64,000 bases of DNA. It comes from Ustilaginoidea virens. Lineage: Eukaryota > Ascomycota > Sordariomycetes > Hypocreales > Clavicipitaceae. Location of the stretch: the NCBI RefSeq assembly GCF_000687475.1, contig NC_057321.1, positions 1 to 64,000 on the forward strand, in the 5' to 3' direction. Shown one piece after another: positions 59,001 to 64,000 of the stretch. Within the stretch, counting starts at the first letter, position 1; every line of letters begins with the position of its first letter. Position numbers and translations under genes: made by a program. Below the pieces are notes generated by a model. The model saw only the letters and a list, made by a program, of their open reading frames with translations. It was not told where the DNA came from and did no database searches.

Positions 59001-59321
59001 TGACTGGGAAGCTGGCATGGTACACTAGAAGATGTAGCCGGTGTCTGTGCACTGATGGTGCCAGTGCTAGGAAGCACATTTAGGCATCCCGTGCTGGTGC
59101 TATTGGGAATAATTAGCTTCTTCACACTGCTAACAACTGAACCTTTTCTTAGACGCTTACAATGCCCCAAGGAGGCTATAGGTGGCTCCATTGCAGTTTA
59201 CCTCCAAAGGTTGGTACTTTACTATTGTGTCTTGTGGGCAGCTGTCAGAGGCTTGTACTTTCTTACATAAAGATAATTGAATGCTTAAATAGCCAAGTAA
59301 GCGGAAAAGTGCCCAATTCAT
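53061..59321 (-). CDS. adhesin gene C: signal peptide, WSC, ~42 flocculin-like repeats, C-terminal DUF5648-like triple (2,041 aa)
   Basis: Model: exons 59,321-59,161, 59,099-58,857 and 58,782-53,061. Introns are 61 bp (GTAAGC, GCTAAT, TAG) and 74 bp (GTAAGG, TGCTAAT, CAG), both phase 2 and at the same positions as in genes A and B. The protein begins MNWALFRLLGYLSIQLSLC, then SCPQDTIVKYQPLEVNC. The WSC domain (about 82-168) runs from CQLPSQV to CNILCPGNNNQCCGG. A dibasic LQKRQST lies near residue 181. About 42 repeats (219-1,904) follow, mostly PTTITIPPSGTNPGSVFIIT, with a more diverged GPYITVTQAVIGLN group near the C-terminal end. The last ~135 residues hold three units of the type VPLYRCYRPANGDHVFTLSS, matching the DUF5648 pattern (PLYRxY...DHxxT...GY). 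There is no GPI-type tail and no GLEYA domain. Confidence 0.87.
53475..58530 (-). repeat. ~120-bp coding tandem repeat of gene C with 243-bp and 612-bp higher-order units
   Basis: A 243-bp two-repeat block recurs at 55,771, 56,014 and 56,257. A 612-bp block is duplicated, with the segment near 56,481 repeated at 57,093. A two-unit block near 54,600-55,230 is also repeated. Several copies look identical over hundreds of bases, so duplication is recent or exchange is frequent. Confidence 0.93.
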
Positions 59322-59900
59322 AATGTCTTTATATAGTAAATAAAAAAAGTCGAATGATATAAAGTATATATAAATCTTATCAATAAAGTTTGATTTAAGA
59401 TTATATGCAATTGGACTGTTTTAAATCTTTAATAACTTAAAAGCAAGTGTCCTCAGATATTATATGATAAGAAGTTAAGAGCTGTTTAAGAATCTTAGAA
59501 TCTTTTGAATATCTAAGTCAGATTATTATATATTAAAAGTATTATTACATATATTTTTAATATTTTTTTTATTATAATAATAAAATACGTGGCAAAAATT
59601 TCTTAGTGTAAAGTTGTTGTACTAATAATAATTTCATTAATTAATTGCTTAGTTTATTAAGACCCGCATTGTATTTCTTATTACTCAATACAGTTTTATT
59701 TTAAATTAACTTAACTTTATTGGACAAAATATATCCTTAAAACATGGAAATTAAAATACTGAACAGTTTTTAATATGTATATTATTTAAAACGCCTGCAT
59801 TTATAATACATAAATATCAATGCAAAATAAAGGAAATAGTATATAAAAAAAAACTTACCTAATTTCAGGATAATCTTCTTAGCCACTCTATTAGCAGAAA
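59322..59900. promoter_or_regulatory. very AT-rich upstream region of adhesin gene C
   Basis: About 580 bp of A/T-dominated sequence upstream of gene C, like that upstream of gene B. It contains several TATATAAA-like sites close to the start. No gene frame. Confidence 0.5.
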
Positions 59901-61609
59901 AGTCGTGCTTAAAAGTGTTGAGAATTGTGCTTCTGTAAAGTAAAAAGAATGGGCAAAGTCGCGGTTATTTAAGTCTTTTCTCAGGCAAAAGTTTTCTTGG
60001 AACAAGTAGGCAAGGGCTGTATAATCCGCAGCTTCAAGTACTCAAGCCTGTTTCTCTGGCAAGCCTAGTCTCTTGTGCGCGCACTAAGAAAATGGAAGGG
60101 AGGCAAATACATGGCCAAAAAGTTGGAGCAGGGATGCGGCTAGTGCTGACGGCGACGTTAGGGCTGCAAATAGACGGACAGGCCCTGCCGATTGCGATTC
60201 CGGAAAGTACATGGGGGATACACTTTGTCGCCCCGCCCAGCCCGTCACATCCCGAGTCGCTACAAGTTCCTCCACGCAAATAGAGAGAAACATAATTTTC
60301 TCGAGCTAGCGTCCAGTCTAACCCGAAGCAACTGAAAGTGCCCCCAATATGTTAGGTACTCGACTGGTGACACACGGGACATGAACAAGTGGGTGCGTTT
60401 TCAAAGGCAGCAGCGTTCGCGACGCCGTCAATAATCCTTTGATCGCATTGCAACGAGCTTCGTCATAGATTCGACTTTATCACGGCTTCTCCAGAAACAC
60501 GATGTAGTCCCGAAAGGTACCTGTCGATCGTGCAAGTAAGGTTGTGTTGGGTGTTGTGTTTGTTGTGTGTGGGTGGAGACTTTGACTCTGCTTGGGAAAG
60601 AAGGGCCAACTCATTGCAATTCGTTCGCTCCTTGCTTTACCAGCGCCCTTGTCCTTCGACTGTACTCCCTCCGTAACTAGTCGGCATTCGGTTAACCATT
60701 CCCAGGCGCCCTGATTTTCGAAGCTATGCTCAGCTGTGCTAGAGCAGACGGCGCGCCGGCCTGGGATCCCTTGCGAAATGGACTTGTTTCATCAGCGAGG
60801 GAGGCCTTGAGTCCGAACGACAAATCGTAAGCCGTCAAGCACAGTTACCCCGCCTTCCTTTACAAAGAAAGCTTCTTCGCGCTGATTGGGCTAGGCTGGC
60901 ATGAGTAAGCAAGCTGCCTCTACTCCCTGGCTTTGGTCCCAGGATTCCAGCAGATCTGGTACCGAGTAGCGCGACTCGCGAGTAACGAGCATATACCAGA
61001 CAAGATGGTGATGATGGGCGACATTATCTGTACTCCGTACCATAGCGTGTTCTTCCCACGTGCACTCGCCGTTTTTCCATTCGACTGCATCTCGATGGGT
61101 CTGCCAGCCCAGCGGTGATTGGAAAATCGATTAAAGGGGTATTCGACTTGCCATGCTAGGATATCGTCGCAAGTGCCTAGTGAAGCAGCTGGAGAGCGGG
61201 ATGGCTTGATGACTATGTTTAGTCTGGGCCGTGACTTTGCGGCTGGCTTCTATTCTAGAGGTAGTTGACTTGGAGAGGTGGCTGACGCCTGCGCTGCGTT
61301 GTGGAATGTTCACACGGCACTGAGTGTAGTTTGGGTTCACGTGCGATCTGCATTGCAGTCTTTGTCTTTGAGCGCTGATCTGGGTCCGGATGTAGGGTGT
61401 GAAGCACTCTGCTGTTTTTTTTTCTTCTTTTTTTTTTTTTTTTTGTTTAGCACATTACGCAGATCAACAGTTGATAGCGAACTTTCCTCAGCTAGCATTC
61501 ATCCCTGCTTGCCGATCCTTTCAATCTCTCGGAATAGCTACTAGCGACATGCCTGTCAACGACTGGTTGACCAGGGTCAAAGACCTGGGCCAACAAGATT
61601 CCCGACGAA
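59901..61609. other. normal-composition DNA without an identified gene
   Basis: Frames are all under 90 codons and overlap one another. There is a poly-T tract at 61,412-61,444. No domain, RNA gene or repeat recognised. Confidence 0.5.
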
Positions 61610-62083
61610 GACCTCAAATCGAACACGAAGCCGCCGTCGCGCTAAGCCCAATATAGCTTGTACCTTTGCACATATTTTTTTATCAGCAGCGACCTTACTT
61701 ATTTTCGCGGCTCGAAATCGCGCGCACGTGACGGCGGCACACACAAATCATCGTCAGCTTCACCCCTGACTGCCCCTTTCTCTAATACTTGCAATAGTAA
61801 TATAACAACGTATTACCTATGGTCACCTAGTACCTCAGTACCCCGCGCGCGCCCTATATATGCAAGGTATCCCTTGGTCGTCTTTTAATCCTAATCACTG
61901 CATCGTGATAGGAGTCGCTTCTGAGGCTATCGCGTGGGCAAAAGTCGTGATAATATGTGGTGTAGAACAATTCAGAGTAGAAGCAAGAAAAATGCGGCAT
62001 GTAGCTGTTAATAGAAAATCTGTGCAAAGGTACGAATTCCATTTTAGGCTTAGCCGGCGGCTTCGTGTTCGATTTTTGAGGTC
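61610..62083 (+). mobile_element. long-TIR repeat element, copy 2 (474 bp)
   Basis: Left end ACCTCAAATCGAACACGAAG and right end, in reverse complement, ACCTCAAAAATCGAACACGA; the inverted similarity extends about 70 bp through GTACCTTTGCACA. The interior matches copy 1 (27,190-27,645) in opposite orientation, including CACCTAGTACCTCAGTACCC and CGCGCGC. No coding capacity. Confidence 0.75.
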
Positions 62084-64000
62084 CGTGTTTACTTACTGCG
62101 CGAAGAGGGCCCCTCTTCCTGCTTCTGCCAGTTCTATAATGGGTCTCAGCTGCTCATCCCTGCATACTCCGAATAGCACATCCCCGCCACACTATTTTGG
62201 CTTTCGATTCCCAGCCCGTCCCTCGAACCCTCGCATTCCACGGAATGCCTGTCGACGTCCCGGTCGAACCATCATCATGCAAGTGGGAGCAGGCGTCAAA
62301 GTCAGCCCCCTTGCATTGAGCGGCAGAAAACACCAACAAACGTTAGAACTCGGAGAGATAATCATCCTTTCTTTCCTAGGCACGCAACTATTGCTGCGTG
62401 GGTTCTATTGATTTTGTTTGATGACGATGCTGGCAACTGCACTTTGCAGCCACGCTATAGTTCGTCTTTTGGCCGCTCGCCGGATGCAACATTTGGAATG
62501 TAGCGAGCGCCCAGCCACTTTCTATGCAAGGGCGTCGTCTTCTCTTCCATCGGATTCTGGATTCTGGATATCCCATGCTGCACGTACTGCCACTCACAGC
62601 CCCTGCAAGATGAGGCTGCCATTGCGTCGCATTCCCGACTCGAGCAGCTCCGCCCTGTGATACTAGAATCAGTCCAGGTAGCGCAGGCCAACTCGAAGCA
62701 TACACCAGAATGGCATTGCCGTGTCCTGACGCCGCAAAGCACCATGTGGATTCTAGCTGACGTGTCACATTATACGTGTAGATCTCTCGTCCTTTGCCAT
62801 GCTCAATAAATCCTGCATAGCCGGACAAATGAATTTCATCCACCCAGGGAACCGCCACCCGCAGCCAACATACTTACCACGTCTCCCGATCGGCTCAGTA
62901 TTTTTAGGTCTTAACTGCTATGAAATGTACCCAATGTGGTCGTGAATAGCGCCTCCATTTCCGTACCTCTACTCCGTACAGCTGTTGCACTAAATATTAC
63001 GCCACGCAACGCGCGGCGTTATTGGGCTGCAGCTTCCCATCTGTCACTGTACCTACACAGTCACATTGAGACTAGGAGCAGTATCTGTTTTGGTCCAATA
63101 AAGTTGGCGTTCGTTATTGTTTCACCTGCCATGGTGTCTTATATGGTCCCCTTTGCGAATAATTCGATTTTCGCTGTAATGGAGTCTTGGGACTAGGGTG
63201 TTACTTACGTTGTTTTACAAGAAAGCGCTCAGCAAGGCCGTTTTAAAAGCCTTGTAGTTGAATCGACTCCGGACACCTCGACTCGGATAGAAGCCTCTTT
63301 CTAATACTCAAACACTAGAAATTACAGAAAGAACAAAAGAACCAGCAAGATCTATGTCAGCTGCATGCAGGCTAATGGTACGTTTCATGCGAGATGGGTG
63401 TTATGATGACAAGTGGCTCGCTCTAGCCAGTTCCGAGATTATACATTCTAGAGTGCCTCGAGTTTGCAAGCAGCCCCAACCTACCTAAGCTAGTGAAAGA
63501 TCCTCCCTAAACTAGGTAGTTTTACCTGCCACTGATAAACATGATCGGCTGAAAAAAAGTGCACTTCTCCCTCCCTCGACTCTCGTCCTTTCCTTCGGAT
63601 TTATTTATTTATATTTACTTTTAGTCGAAAGAGCCCTTGCTATTCCTTGGCATAGCGTGTCCGAAAGGGCGCTATTGCCTAAAAAGCCTTCAAGATGGGG
63701 AGGAGATGATGGGAGCGGGTCTTCTAATCAAGCCCTGGCATCAATTATTCGAAATCCCTTCGAAGGGATACTTCAGCAAGAGTAGAAAGGCATATACTAT
63801 ATACGCCACATAGCAGGCTTTTCTGGAACCAGCACTTTGAGCTGAAATGGCAATTAGATACGAAAACCAATATTTTCAGCTTTGGTTTAGTCTCCGCATC
63901 TTACGTCTTCGTATATGGTCCAGTTCTAGGGCCTGGTATCTTGGCGCGACATGATCTATGCCATTTCCACTGCATGGAACAGTCCAGCGGGATTAGCGAC
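62084..64000. other. normal-composition DNA without an identified gene
   Basis: Only short overlapping frames. A plus frame of 86 codons at 62,936-63,196 shows no domain. The window ends here without a recognisable gene. Confidence 0.5.
62388..62858 (-). CDS. hypothetical 156-codon frame, doubtful
   Basis: Starts MAVPWVDEIHLSGYAGFIEH and contains an Arg-rich RIRWKRRRRP patch. Two other frames of similar length overlap it, one on each strand. No domain recognised. It may be chance, or an exon of a gene I cannot assemble. Confidence 0.2.
   Translation of the reverse strand: MAVPWVDEIHLSGYAGFIEHGKGREIYTYNVTRQLESTWCFAASGHGNAILVYASSWPALPGLILVSQGGAARVGNATQWQPHLAGAVSGSTCSMGYPESRIRWKRRRRPCIESGWALATFQMLHPASGQKTNYSVAAKCSCQHRHQTKSIEPTQQ

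Overview
The window is one chromosome end of a filamentous ascomycete (Pezizomycotina). The evidence is CCCTAA telomere repeats at base 1, about 25 kb of DNA showing repeat-induced point mutation (RIP: CpA and TpG lost, TpA gained, CAG/CAA codons turned into TAG/TAA), Ty1/copia retrotransposon remnants, short introns of 54-77 bp with GTRAGN-type donors and CTAA-type branch sites, and secreted WSC/GLEYA/DUF5648 repeat proteins. I cannot name the genus.

Layout. 1-64 is the telomere. From 65 to about 25,318 the DNA is RIP-degraded. It holds a roughly 1,300-codon gene relic beside the telomere that still reads in one frame (304-4,230, minus), other readable relics (5,063-6,159; 6,808-7,110; 7,640-8,672; 12,060-12,660; 14,346-14,702), satellites with 157, 161, 175, 40-41, 57 and 237 bp units, a dispersed GGACCTGCAGGTCC palindrome, a solo LTR, the gag-protease-integrase half of a copia element with its LTR, and the RNase H-LTR half of another. 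RIP-type degradation stops close to the outer end of the LTR at 25,318.

From 28.8 to 59.4 kb lie three giant paralogous cell-surface/secreted proteins, assembled here from three exons each with identical intron phases: gene A (29,039-36,213, plus, 2,347 aa), gene B (37,330-43,343, minus, 1,958 aa) and gene C (53,061-59,321, minus, 2,041 aa). Each has a signal peptide, a short conserved YQPL-(E/Q) cysteine module, a WSC carbohydrate-binding domain, a conserved dibasic (K/R)RQ site, 31 to about 47 flocculin-like 40-residue repeats, and a C-terminal head: one GLEYA in A, two GLEYA in B, three DUF5648-like units in C. None ends in a GPI-anchor-like hydrophobic tail. A and B converge; B and C are separated by a nested, partly mirror-symmetric transposon cluster (46.59-52.22 kb).

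The rest (25.3-28.8, 44.0-46.6, 59.9-64.0 kb) has normal composition and no gene I can identify, apart from two inverted copies of a 456-474 bp element with long terminal inverted repeats (27,190 and 61,610). The most interesting system is the subtelomeric adhesin family: shared N-terminus and stalk, exchangeable C-terminal heads, a possible cleavage site after the WSC domain, strong beta-aggregation repeats, and internal duplications that look recent and lack obvious RIP beside heavily RIPped DNA.
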